A stretch of 64,000 nt of DNA from Funiculus sociatus GB2-C1. GTDB lineage: Bacteria > Cyanobacteriota > Cyanobacteriia > Cyanobacteriales > FACHB-T130. Position 1 is the stretch's first letter, and each line of letters starts with the position of its first letter. The translations under genes and the position numbers were made by a program. Under the pieces are notes generated by a model that was not told the DNA's origin, searched no databases, and was given only the letters and a program-made list of their open reading frames with translations. Positions 49,449 through 58,582 of the stretch are shown one piece after another. The stretch spans positions 1-64,000 of the forward strand of contig NZ_JAMPKJ010000014.1 of the NCBI RefSeq assembly GCF_039962115.1. The letters are read 5' to 3'.

Positions 49449-51206
49449 TCATTTTCGCGGAAGGTCGGGCCAAAGGAGAGCGATCGCTAGCCGTACTGAT
49501 TCCCCCACCATCGAAAAACGAGCTGCCTTTGCCGCCATTTCCTCCCAGCGTAGCAACTGCTGCTGGAACATCGGGTCAAGACGCGCCCGCTTCACAATTG
49601 CCTGACTAATAACTGACTTTTGGATTTCCTCTGTCGAGATCCCCTGAGTTTTAAGGAAATTCAAAAGCCGCTGTACGCTGTCCACAAACTGGTCTGGCGT
49701 TTGGGAGAGGATAATCATTTGGATTTGCTTGACCACTTCTTGATACATCCGCAGCCGCTGATCTGGTGAGGGTGGCGGTGGCGTTGGTTGTGGTGGCTGT
49801 ACTGTTTCTATCACATTTTCTGAGCGAGGCTTGATTTGCAGCAGATCCAATATGGCTTGGCGAGAAGAAGCGACCCGCCCAAGCATTTCCGGGTACAACT
49901 CGCCAACCCGTTGAGCAAGAGTTTTGGCATTCACAAAATGGCTGGATACCAGCCGCAGCAGATACCGAGCCTCTAATTGTTCGTAAGACTTAATACTCAG
50001 TTCTAAGTCAGGACAATCGAGTTGTACCTGAGCCAGCGTAAAGACCAGCGCTTCCCAGTTAGGAGATTCTTGCAAAAAAACTTCTATTGTGGTGGAGCCA
50101 TTAGTATCATTTTTGCCATGTTCGGGATCTTGCTTGCCTAGTTCCCCCGGCTGGAAATCGCGACCCACAGGAAAGCGATCGCTTGGTTTTTTAGTAGTGT
50201 AATTGAACCGGGTAAAAACATAACGACAATCAACCTTGGAAAAATCTACATCCTCAATGTGCCAATTACTGATGCAACAGCCAGTCATGTGTGCCTGATC
50301 GAGATTGGTGCGAATTAGATGACTCTCCAAAAGACAGGCATCGACCAAATTAGCCTCACTTAAAGTGGCATCACTCAAATAAGCACCGCTCAAATCTGCC
50401 CGTTGCAGATCCGCAGAGCGTAAATTTGCCTCGCTCAAATCGGCACGTAACAGATACACATCTTGCAAGATAGCTCGTAATAAATAAGCTTTTCTTAAAG
50501 TTGCCTTGAGTAAATAAGCCCCAGTCAGATTCACCCGACTCAAATCAGCACCGTTAAGAATTGCTTCGCTCAAATCTGCCCCCGCCAGAATTGACCGATG
50601 CAAGTTTGCGTCACTCAAATTTGCCCCTCGCAGGTAAGCGGCGGTAAGGTCAGCTTCCGTTAAATTGGTGCCAACCAACTTCGCCTCTCGTAAATTTGCT
50701 TCTTCCAGATGAGCTTCCCGGAGATTTGCGCCACTGAGGTTAGCGCTAATTAAACTAGCGCGACGCAGATTTGCCTCCATCAACTCCGCCCCAATTAAAT
50801 TAGTGCTGTTGAGTTTGGCGGATTCTAGATTAATCTGATCCAGCTTAGCTCCCTCAAGGTTAGCACCGCTCAAGTCTGCCTCTTGGAGAACTGCCCAGTT
50901 GAGGTCTGCTTCTTGCAGGGTTGCTAAACGCAAGTCTACTTTGCCCAATTTTGCACGGCTCAAAGTTGCAGAATTGAGATTGGCAGCCTTGAGGATAGCG
51001 CTACGCATATCAGCTTGGCGCAGACTTGCCCCGATGAGTTTGGCGTTAGTTAAAGTTGCCCAGCTGAGGTTAGCACCAGTCAAGTCAGCCCCAGTCAAGT
51101 CTATATCCCGCAGATTGACCCCACTGAGGCTAGCTCCACTGAGGTCAACATGGGAAAAATCGCGCTCTCCTTGTTTATATCGGTCGAGAAAATTATGTAA
51201 TTGCAT
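49449..51206 (-). CDS. Pentapeptide-repeat protein with helical C-terminal domains
   Basis: A 585-residue protein. Residues about 15-330 form a long run of pentapeptide repeats A(D/N)LxxA, with LSGANLREAHLEEANLREAK as a clean example, predicting a quadrilateral beta-helix. A region with the Pro-rich PPQPTPPPPSP links to a helical C-terminal part (about 480-585). Cyanobacteria carry many such proteins, often at membranes. Function unknown. No N-terminal signal is seen. Confidence 0.9.
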   Translation of the reverse strand: MQLHNFLDRYKQGERDFSHVDLSGASLSGVNLRDIDLTGADLTGANLSWATLTNAKLIGASLRQADMRSAILKAANLNSATLSRAKLGKVDLRLATLQEADLNWAVLQEADLSGANLEGAKLDQINLESAKLNSTNLIGAELMEANLRRASLISANLSGANLREAHLEEANLREAKLVGTNLTEADLTAAYLRGANLSDANLHRSILAGADLSEAILNGADLSRVNLTGAYLLKATLRKAYLLRAILQDVYLLRADLSEANLRSADLQRADLSGAYLSDATLSEANLVDACLLESHLIRTNLDQAHMTGCCISNWHIEDVDFSKVDCRYVFTRFNYTTKKPSDRFPVGRDFQPGELGKQDPEHGKNDTNGSTTIEVFLQESPNWEALVFTLAQVQLDCPDLELSIKSYEQLEARYLLRLVSSHFVNAKTLAQRVGELYPEMLGRVASSRQAILDLLQIKPRSENVIETVQPPQPTPPPPSPDQRLRMYQEVVKQIQMIILSQTPDQFVDSVQRLLNFLKTQGISTEEIQKSVISQAIVKRARLDPMFQQQLLRWEEMAAKAARFSMVGESVRLAIALLWPDLPRK

Positions 51207-51421
51207 GGGGCGGTTGCCAGAAAGCGATTAGCCGCTAGGAATAAGCTAACAACTCCACTTAAAGCGCCTGTGGTTAATTATTCCTCAGTCTACCCAGATA
51301 CAGCTAAACACAGAATGAAGGCTGTTACCCGCTCATGGCAATTTTTTCGTTCCTGGGCTGCGGCCAGGGAATGTTAAAAGTGGGGCGAAGAGCCTCACCG
51401 ATAGTGCAAGCGTTCTTTGTC
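51207..51421. other. Leader region of the pentapeptide gene
   Basis: No gene here. A stem with CTGG/CCAG arms at about 51354-51371 may act as a terminator or attenuator. Confidence 0.3.
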
Positions 51422-51592
51422 ATTGCAGCCTGGAAGGATATGGCGAGAAAAAATTTCTCCTTATCCCTAGTCCCTAGCCCCTAGTCCCTAGCCCCCAGTC
51501 CGATTGCAGCCTGGAAGGATATGGCGAGAAAAAATTTCTCCTTGTCCCCAGCCCCCAGTCCCCAGTCCCTACTCCCTAGCCCCCAGTCCCTT
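51422..51592. repeat. Tandem duplication of an 81-bp unit with STRR content
   Basis: The unit beginning ATTGCAGCCTGGAAGGATAT is repeated at 51503. Each copy has an AGAAAAAAATTTCT dyad followed by C-rich heptamers of the CCCTAGT or CCCCAGT kind. It runs up to the stop of the next minus-strand gene. Confidence 0.85.
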
Positions 51593-53122
51593 TTACGGCA
51601 ACCATCGGGGCTGTAAGCCTGGTAAAGGTAGCTGTTCGGGTTGCATCTGGGTGCGGGGTTCTCCTGGTTTTGAGGAGGTTAGGGGAAGCAGCCAGAGGTT
51701 ACTGGTAGCGATCGCTTGCCCTTCATCTGTTCTCAAACCATCCGCTGTGGGGGGTATTCCGGGGGAGGTGACAACTTGATCGAATAGCAGCGCTAACCCA
51801 TCTGGTGACAAACTCATGTGAATGTCGCGCTGGGTGGGCAATAGCAACAGCGGCTTCACGGCATTTGCATCCAGAGGACTTGTGGAATTTTTGATGTCAA
51901 TTGCGGCAATGTAAGGCTGTTCTTGGTAATCTGTTCCAGTGAGTAGCTGTGTTAGCAGACAGTAGAGTATCTCCTTTTGGGGAGCAAATTCGCAACCCAG
52001 AATTGAGCCGTTTGTCCGCAGGAGTTCTTTCTGTACGCCAGAGTTAGTGACCAGAAAAAGCGATCGCGTGTAATCTGTGTTGAATTTAACGAAAGTGCCT
52101 GCCGATCCATCTCTGGCGAACCCTAGCACTAAACCAAATTTCGGCAGAAAATCCAACGGCTTTGCGGCTGGGGTGAGTGGCAGAATGGCGATACCTTCCC
52201 CTTGAGCGATCGCTACTGTCTCACTATCCGGCGCTATCAAAAATTCTCCTCCCGGTTGGTTTTTCAAAGGTTGTGGCGGAGCATCTTTTCGCACTACCCA
52301 CAGTCCAAATTCTGCGGGATTTTTGCTGTTCACTCGCTGCACAACAATTGTTTCCCCATCCGCAGACAAGTCAAATTTGAGATTTTGGTAATCTTTGTTA
52401 TCTAAAACCACGTTCAGTCTGCCGGCTGGCGGTGATTGTTCGTTGGATTTTCCGGAATCAGAACTTATTCCCGTGGTTACGTTGTAAATTTGTTGTTCCG
52501 ACAAGCCTGGTTTATTATTCCTCGAATCGGTGGCAGAAAACAATATTTTTTCGCCATCTGGGTATGGCTTAAAGTCCATTACTACCAGGTCTTTAGGTGT
52601 CAGAACTATTTTTTTATTTTGAGTAAAGTTGTAGAGGATTAATTGCCCTTGTTCTTCCTTATCAATTCCCAGATAAACCATAGCGCGATCGCGGGTGCGA
52701 AACTCTCCCGTAAACGGTTGCATTTCCCTTCCTACACGACTCGTTCCTATACGCTCGGTTGCCCCCTCTAAGCTTACTTTATAAGCTGTGTCATAAGGCG
52801 CTGGGGAAGTTAAGGTATAAGACATTTTCCGCCCTGCCCAGCTGAATTTACCCGGCAAAGATGGCTCAATACGCAGATTTGCTTCCACACTGCCACGATC
52901 CATTGGGCGGCTAAAGGTGAGGATAAAGGAAGGATCATCAGCACCTACTTGTTTTCTCTGCCAGCTGAAATCTCGCACACGAGGCCCGGTGACTAAAAGG
53001 CAATTGGTGCCACTGCCGCAGGCATTGCCACCCCACAACATTAGCCCTATTACCAGACTCAGCACTAGCATTAGCGCTAAGGCAAGGCGATCAATTGGTT
53101 GAAGAAATTGTTTGGAAGTCAT
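51593..53122 (-). CDS. Membrane-anchored Ig-like/beta-propeller protein
   Basis: A 509-residue protein with one N-terminal membrane segment (about 12-30), an Ig-like domain of the SbsA or bacterial adhesin kind (about 55-150, with LTFSRPMDRGSVEANLRIEP) and a region of TolB/WD40-like blades (about 160-480, with DGEKILFSATDSRNNK and SPDGLALLF). It likely sits in the periplasm, anchored in the inner membrane. I cannot name a ligand. It is separated from the YcgQ-like gene by a strong hairpin. Confidence 0.78.
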   Translation of the reverse strand: MTSKQFLQPIDRLALALMLVLSLVIGLMLWGGNACGSGTNCLLVTGPRVRDFSWQRKQVGADDPSFILTFSRPMDRGSVEANLRIEPSLPGKFSWAGRKMSYTLTSPAPYDTAYKVSLEGATERIGTSRVGREMQPFTGEFRTRDRAMVYLGIDKEEQGQLILYNFTQNKKIVLTPKDLVVMDFKPYPDGEKILFSATDSRNNKPGLSEQQIYNVTTGISSDSGKSNEQSPPAGRLNVVLDNKDYQNLKFDLSADGETIVVQRVNSKNPAEFGLWVVRKDAPPQPLKNQPGGEFLIAPDSETVAIAQGEGIAILPLTPAAKPLDFLPKFGLVLGFARDGSAGTFVKFNTDYTRSLFLVTNSGVQKELLRTNGSILGCEFAPQKEILYCLLTQLLTGTDYQEQPYIAAIDIKNSTSPLDANAVKPLLLLPTQRDIHMSLSPDGLALLFDQVVTSPGIPPTADGLRTDEGQAIATSNLWLLPLTSSKPGEPRTQMQPEQLPLPGLQPRWLP

Positions 53123-53167
53123 TGGTCAGTTGTCAGTTGTCATCTTAAGAGTTGTCCAGTTATCAAG

Positions 53168-53215
53168 TTGAAACGTTATCAGGTTCTAGCCGCTTAGTAA
53201 CCTGATAACGTTCAA
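53168..53215. terminator. Long inverted repeat, probable terminator of the YcgQ-like gene
   Basis: TTGAAACGTTATCAGGTT and AACCTGATAACGTTCAA pair apart from one bulge. It follows the stop of the YcgQ-like gene on the minus strand. Confidence 0.65.
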
Positions 53216-53245
53216 ACGCCAATAGACAACAAACAATCCAAATAG

Positions 53246-54028
53246 TTAATAATCATAGGGATTCTTTGGCGGGTCTATTTTTTTAAGTGAATTGGCTTTG
53301 ATGGTGAGTTGGCGTTTACCTTGGAAGGTTTCGGTAATCATCTCACCTTCAACTTCTAACCAAGTGTCGGGGATATAGGCATTGCGATTTTCAATTAATT
53401 TTACGGGCAACCCTACTGGATAAGCATCTGCTGCACAGCAGGTAATTATAAATCGGGATATTAACAGGTATTCTGGCGGTAGTTCTGGTGGATGAACCAC
53501 GAATCCTTGAACTTTAGCTTTCTGACCTGTGTAGGCGTCGGGTTCGGGGTTGAAGTTCAGCGTCCGCACCCAGTCAATTAGCGATCGTTGTTCAGGTCGT
53601 ACTGAGGAAGTAAATGCTTTGGGATGCGATCTGGTAAAGCTAATTGATTCAGTAACACCCCGTTCTAGTGCTGTTGTAGAGGTAAACACGCGGGGGGCAA
53701 TTACTAAACCCAATATGGCTGTCACTAGCAGCAAAATGCTACTCCATCCAGGGGGAAACAAGGTGATATGCTGAAGAACCGCTACAGTCCGATTTCGCTC
53801 CCTACCATTAAACAGTTCTTGGAGCAGTTGTACAGCTTTCAATACCGCCAAGATTAACAAAGATATACCAGTGACAATCACCAGCCAGAAATAATCTTCG
53901 TGAATCAGTAAGTATAATTCCCCTGTGATCCGGTATTTTAGCAGCAATATTCCCCACGCCAAGAGTGCCAAGACATCCAAGCTAGGGATGATAAATTTTT
54001 GGGAAATAAGCTTTGGTTGATTGGTCAT
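53246..54028 (-). CDS. TIGR03943/YcgQ-like protein
   Basis: A 260-residue protein with membrane helices near the N-terminus (about 15-35, 45-65, 95-115) and a C-terminal soluble domain with FIITCCAADAYPVGLPV. Members are encoded beside a UPF0718 permease and, in Bacillus, belong to the Zur regulon. The Cys pair could bind metal. It is upstream of the permease's neighbour on the same strand, across an STRR. The downstream gene in the transcript is this one, if the pair is co-transcribed. Confidence 0.85.
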   Translation of the reverse strand: MTNQPKLISQKFIIPSLDVLALLAWGILLLKYRITGELYLLIHEDYFWLVIVTGISLLILAVLKAVQLLQELFNGRERNRTVAVLQHITLFPPGWSSILLLVTAILGLVIAPRVFTSTTALERGVTESISFTRSHPKAFTSSVRPEQRSLIDWVRTLNFNPEPDAYTGQKAKVQGFVVHPPELPPEYLLISRFIITCCAADAYPVGLPVKLIENRNAYIPDTWLEVEGEMITETFQGKRQLTIKANSLKKIDPPKNPYDY

Positions 54029-54034
54029 TGGTCA

Positions 54035-54167
54035 AGGGGGGACTAGGGATTGGGGATTGGGGACTGGGGATTGAGGATTGGGAGTAGAGGATTGGGGAAT
54101 TGGGAAAAAGTCTTACCTAGTTCCTAGTTCCTAGTCCCTAGTCCCTAGTCCCCAGCCCCCAGTTCCC
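54035..54167. repeat. STRR foldback with G-quadruplex motif
   Basis: On the left are GGGGATT, GGGACTA and GGGGACT units giving several tracts of three to six G; on the right CCTAGTT, CCCTAGT and CCCCAGC units. It lies between the permease stop and the YcgQ-like start, within the presumed operon. Confidence 0.75.
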
Positions 54168-54172
54168 TGACA

Positions 54173-55183
54173 TCAGAAAAAGTAGGTATAAAACAAGGTA
54201 AAGATGAAAGTCAGCTGGGCTGCGAGTCCAAAGAGATAGAATACTGCTCTGGGTTTGAGAATTGATAACATCAATCCGATGCCTTTGAGGTCAATCATCG
54301 GGCCAAATACCAGAAAAGCTAGTAAAGATCCGCTGGTAAAAGCTGAGGCAAAGGAGAGGGCAAAAAAGGAATCTACGGTTGAACAAATCGACACCAGTGC
54401 AGCCAATACCATCATGGCGACGATGGAGGTAATTGGCCCTTGACCAAGACTTAGGATAAGTTCGCGGGGTGCGAGTACCTGAATAGCCGCTGCGATCGCA
54501 CTTCCCAAAATTAACACGCCTCCCAGTTCCCGCAGCTCCTGCACTGTATTATCTAGCAACATCCGCAGCTTGTAGGGTAGCGGTTTTGTGCTTATATTAC
54601 CCGCCATTGTGTTGCCAAGAGCAACGGCATCCATTTGCACCGGCCCAGACTGTCCCAGCCAAAACGTTCCCGATTGTAGCAAGGTGGGAGTGTTATCTTC
54701 CTGTCTTGATTTTGATTGGGGACGGGGTATGGCGCAAGCGATCGCTGGTTGCAGGATTGGTTTCAAATTACTCTGAATGCTGAATACGGAAGCAATGATG
54801 GTTGCGATCGCTAACGAAAATACTACCCGCAACACGACAATTTCCGGCTGATCTCGGAATGCCACCCACGTAGACCAGATCACAATCGGATTGATTGTTG
54901 GCGCTGCCAGCAAAAACCCAATCGCTACTGGTGATGGCACCCCTTGCATCAGCAACCGCCGCGCTACTGGCACATTACCGCACTCGCACACTGGAAACAA
55001 GAAGCCTACACAGCTGCCCACAAAAGCCCCTAAAATTGGGTTCTTCGGCATGGCACCAATCAGCTTCCGCTCATCGATAAACAACAGCAGTATACCGGAG
55101 AGCAAAACCCCCACTAGCAAGAAAGGCATTGCCTCTACTAGCAAACTTAAAAACAAGGTGAAAGCGTTGTGCAGTTGATTCAT
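54173..55183 (-). CDS. UPF0718/YcgR-YraQ permease
   Basis: A 336-residue membrane protein with about eight to ten helices. Near the N-terminus it has GFLFPVCECGNVPVARRLL, with the CxCG metal-like motif that marks the family, and GFLLAAPTINPIVI. These permeases are thought to move an oxyanion or metal, together with a YcgQ-type partner, which follows here. The substrate is unknown. ATG at 55183. Confidence 0.88.
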   Translation of the reverse strand: MNQLHNAFTLFLSLLVEAMPFLLVGVLLSGILLLFIDERKLIGAMPKNPILGAFVGSCVGFLFPVCECGNVPVARRLLMQGVPSPVAIGFLLAAPTINPIVIWSTWVAFRDQPEIVVLRVVFSLAIATIIASVFSIQSNLKPILQPAIACAIPRPQSKSRQEDNTPTLLQSGTFWLGQSGPVQMDAVALGNTMAGNISTKPLPYKLRMLLDNTVQELRELGGVLILGSAIAAAIQVLAPRELILSLGQGPITSIVAMMVLAALVSICSTVDSFFALSFASAFTSGSLLAFLVFGPMIDLKGIGLMLSILKPRAVFYLFGLAAQLTFIFTLFYTYFF

Positions 55184-55475
55184 GCGGTTGGTCGTGAGTA
55201 GCCTTTTCTAGCTTTTTGCGGCTGCCAAGCCATTTTAGCGGTAATTACTGTTGATTTGATGAATGTGGTATTCGACGAGGTATTGTTGCAATTGTTTCAA
55301 TTGTTGCTTTCAACATCCCAAACGTATAAGTATTTTCCTCAAACAAAGAGAAATGCTGGTTCTCTAGATTACAAATTTATAGGTAATTTTGAGTAATTTC
55401 AGCATTTTTGCTGATGATGTATTTCTGATTACACTGTAAATTTACTCAAGACAGTAAGATATTTATAAAACATTT
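55184..55475. other. Divergent promoter region
   Basis: AT-rich intergenic stretch between the permease gene and the GGDEF gene, without a gene or a recognisable motif. Confidence 0.3.
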
Positions 55476-56573
55476 ATGAATCAGGCTCAAGCTTTAAGAC
55501 TGGATATCAGTTATGTAGCGCAACCTGACATGAATGCCCTTGGAGCACCGCCCTTGTCACTCCAGGTAAGCGATCGCTATTTATCTTTACAATCCACGCT
55601 TCAGGAACTATCACTGCACGATGGTCAGGTTGAAACCGATAAAATCGGCAGGGAGGTGGCTGGGGCTTTCAAAGCTAATCCTCTCCTTCCAGGGATCATC
55701 TTAAACCAGCAAGGTCGTTTGGCTGGGATGATTTCCCGGCGGCGATTTTTAGAATTCATGAGTCGTCCCTACGGGTTAGAATTGTTTTCTCAGCGACCGA
55801 TTGAGTGTTTATACCGAGCTGCTCAAACGGAGATGTTAACTTTTCCAGGGGAAACACCGATCGTGACGGCGGCCCGTCGGTCTTTAGATCGACGCCCTGA
55901 GTTACTTGATGAACCGATTGTGGTAGAGGTAGCACCGCAAGTTTACCGTTTATTGGATGTACATCAATTACTGCTAGCTCAGGCGCAAATTCATGAATTG
56001 GCAACCCAGCTGGTGACTCAACTCTACAACCAGCTGGCAATTACAAACCAACAGTTACTACACCTGGCAAGTTCTGATAGCTTAACTGGGGTTGCCAACC
56101 GTCGCCGTTTTGATGAGTATTTCCTTTGTTGCTGGCAACAGATGCAGGAAAATAGTTCTGGGCTATGCCTGATTCTGTGCGATGTTGACTTTTTCAAAAA
56201 GTATAACGATAGCTACGGTCATCAAGCAGGTGATGACTGTTTACGGCAGGTAGCTGCTGCCATAGAGCAAACGGTGAAGCATCCGGAAGATTTGGTAGCA
56301 CGTTATGGTGGGGAAGAATTTGCTGTAATTATGCCCCACACGCCGCTTGCTAGTGCGGTTCATGTTGCAGAATCTATTCAAGAGGCAGTCAAAGCTTTGA
56401 AAATTCCCCATGCTTGTTCAGAGGTTAGCGAGTACGTGACCGTCAGTTTAGGTGTTGCGATCGGTTTTCCTAGTCCAGCTTTCTCACCATCAATGCTGGT
56501 TACGGCAGCTGACGAGATGCTGTACAAAGCAAAGCAGGCTGGACGCGATCGCGTTAGCGTATGCAGCTTTTAG
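55476..56573 (+). CDS. Diguanylate cyclase with CBS-like sensory module
   Basis: A 365-residue protein. Residues 25-180 form a CBS-pair-like module (LQSTLQELSLHDGQVE, GMISRRRFLEFMSRPYGLEL, PELLDEPIVVEV) shared with the next two genes. A helical linker leads to a GGDEF domain (about 195-363, RYGGEEFAVI), the complete catalytic signature for c-di-GMP synthesis. No RxxD-type inhibitory site is obvious. The module probably binds a nucleotide or small ligand and controls dimerisation (inference). Confidence 0.9.
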   Translation: MNQAQALRLDISYVAQPDMNALGAPPLSLQVSDRYLSLQSTLQELSLHDGQVETDKIGREVAGAFKANPLLPGIILNQQGRLAGMISRRRFLEFMSRPYGLELFSQRPIECLYRAAQTEMLTFPGETPIVTAARRSLDRRPELLDEPIVVEVAPQVYRLLDVHQLLLAQAQIHELATQLVTQLYNQLAITNQQLLHLASSDSLTGVANRRRFDEYFLCCWQQMQENSSGLCLILCDVDFFKKYNDSYGHQAGDDCLRQVAAAIEQTVKHPEDLVARYGGEEFAVIMPHTPLASAVHVAESIQEAVKALKIPHACSEVSEYVTVSLGVAIGFPSPAFSPSMLVTAADEMLYKAKQAGRDRVSVCSF

Positions 56574-56869
56574 TATTTCCAGGCGTTATTTAAGCCATCG
56601 GCAATTTATTAAATGAAAAAAATATTTTATTTAATAAATATATATTTAAACTTTAAATTCCTTCAGAAAAAATTTTATATTTTAGTCCACCAAAATTAAA
56701 TTATCTAATTGATTTATAAGTTAAGATTTGATTAAAATAAACTTTAGACTAGATTAAAAGTAAATAAATATTGTAGGAAGAATCTTTATTATATAAATTA
56801 GCAAAATTGAGTGCTACAGTAAAAATACGATATTATTAAAAAAGTTGAAATAACTAACTCAGGGATATT

Positions 56870-58366
56870 ATGGTTAGTTTGCAAAAGTCCAAGGCCGAAT
56901 TATCAATATTACCGGAATTGGCTACCAAAAAGCTGAGTTTGGAGTCAACTCTTCAAGAGCTGTCACTATACGATTTTCAAATAGAAGCCTCATGCCAGGG
57001 CAAAGAAGTTGCTCAGAGGTTTGAAGTTAACAAGCTATTGCCGGGAGTCATTTTGACCACAGAAAATAAATTTGTGGGGATGATTTCGCGGGGACGATTT
57101 TTAGAACAAATGAGCCGCCCTTATGGGCTGGAACTATTTTTAAAACGCTCTCTAAAATCTCTATATGAGTTTGCTGCAACAAATTTTTTAAAATTACCAG
57201 GCGATACGTTAATTGTGACGGCAGCAAAATTGTCTTTGCAGCGTCCACCTGAGTTACTAAATGAACCGATTGTAGTAGAGTTGGCGAATGGAGTGTATCG
57301 GTTAATAGACGTGCATCAATTACTGGTAGCTCAGTCTCAGATTCACGAACTGACAACTCAGCTTTTGGATGAGCAAACCCAAGCCCAAATGTTGCAAGCA
57401 GAAAAAATGGCGACTTTGGGGCGGATGGTTGCTGAAATTGCCCATGAAATTAAAAATCCGGTTAACTGCATTAATGGTAATTCCGCATTCATGTCAACTT
57501 ACTGTCAAGATTTGATGCAGTTAGTGGCAGCTTATGAAGCAGAACCAAATATATCAGCTAAAATTGTTGATCTCAAAGAAGAAATTGAACTAGATTTTCT
57601 TTTGGAAGATTTGCCAAAGTTAATAGAAAGTATGAAAGTGAGCGCGGAGCGATTGACGAAAATCGTTAGCGGTCTACAAAACTTTTCTCACTTGGATGAA
57701 AATAAGCGTCAAACCGTTGATTTACACGAATGTATTGAAAGTACCCTACTAATTTTAAATAATCCCCTAAAAAATGGCATTGAAGTAATTAAAAATTATG
57801 GAGATTTGCCGCTTGTAAGTTGTTACTCAGGACAACTGAGTCAGGTGTTTATGAATATTATCAGCAATGCAATCGATGCTTTAGGTGAAGCAAAAAGTAA
57901 GGAAAACGCTCATCCCAATTTCCTTCCAGCAAAAGATTGGCACCCCCAGATCCAAATTACAACTGAAGTTTTAGAAACCAAAGATTCTGAATGGGTAGTA
58001 ATTAAGATTTCGGATAATGGGCCTGGAATTAAGCCGGAGATTCAAAAGCGGATTTTCGAGACGTTTTTTACGACAAAGCCAGTAGGTAAGGGGACAGGGC
58101 TGGGGTTGGCTATAAGTAATCAAATTGTTACGCAAAAGCATGGAGGTAAATTATTTGTGCGATCGCCTCGCTGGAATGCGGCTAATAGCCCCTCCCCGTC
58201 TCGGTTGTACGCTGCTAATAGCGTCTCCTCCCATAGTGTAGGGGAGGACGTTAGCAAAGTGGCTGCAAAGATAGCGACCTTAGAGCATCTAAACAGCGCA
58301 ATGGGCATGGAAGATTCACAACCAAGCTTCGGCACGGAATTTGAGATCCTGCTGCCGCTTGTTTAA
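56870..58366 (+). CDS. Histidine kinase with CBS-like sensory module
   Basis: A 498-residue protein with the same N-terminal module (about 20-165: LSLYDFQIEASCQGKEVAQR, GMISRGRFLEQMSRPYGLEL, PELLNEPIVVEL), a HisKA helix with AEIAHEIKNPVNCINGN and an HATPase_c domain with SDNGPGIKPE and GKGTGLGLAISN. Near residues 430-485 a low-complexity insertion, encoded by repeat-like DNA, separates the last two strands of the catalytic domain. Kinase motifs are intact. No receiver is present, so phosphate goes to a separate protein. Confidence 0.9.
   Translation: MVSLQKSKAELSILPELATKKLSLESTLQELSLYDFQIEASCQGKEVAQRFEVNKLLPGVILTTENKFVGMISRGRFLEQMSRPYGLELFLKRSLKSLYEFAATNFLKLPGDTLIVTAAKLSLQRPPELLNEPIVVELANGVYRLIDVHQLLVAQSQIHELTTQLLDEQTQAQMLQAEKMATLGRMVAEIAHEIKNPVNCINGNSAFMSTYCQDLMQLVAAYEAEPNISAKIVDLKEEIELDFLLEDLPKLIESMKVSAERLTKIVSGLQNFSHLDENKRQTVDLHECIESTLLILNNPLKNGIEVIKNYGDLPLVSCYSGQLSQVFMNIISNAIDALGEAKSKENAHPNFLPAKDWHPQIQITTEVLETKDSEWVVIKISDNGPGIKPEIQKRIFETFFTTKPVGKGTGLGLAISNQIVTQKHGGKLFVRSPRWNAANSPSPSRLYAANSVSSHSVGEDVSKVAAKIATLEHLNSAMGMEDSQPSFGTEFEILLPLV
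58160..58265 (+). repeat. Translated repeat inside a kinase gene
   Basis: The stretch has two GCTAATAGC copies at about 58177 and 58220 and an imperfect CTCCTCCC/GGGGAGGA stem. It codes for Ser/Ala-rich sequence in the kinase. Confidence 0.5.
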
Positions 58367-58582
58367 TCGGCAGTAGCGCCAAACAATATGTAAGACAGGC
58401 ATATAAGCCTGACCTCATGCAACGCCGCAGGTTGTAACTAACGCACCAAAAAATAATTGTAGAGAAAATATTCCCCGAAAGTAGTAGTTGGAATCAGCCC
58501 CAAGTACAGGTGAAAGGCTGCTGGAGATGATAATGTATGTTAATAGCTGAATCCAGCTTCTCTACTGCATTTTGGGCGTTGT

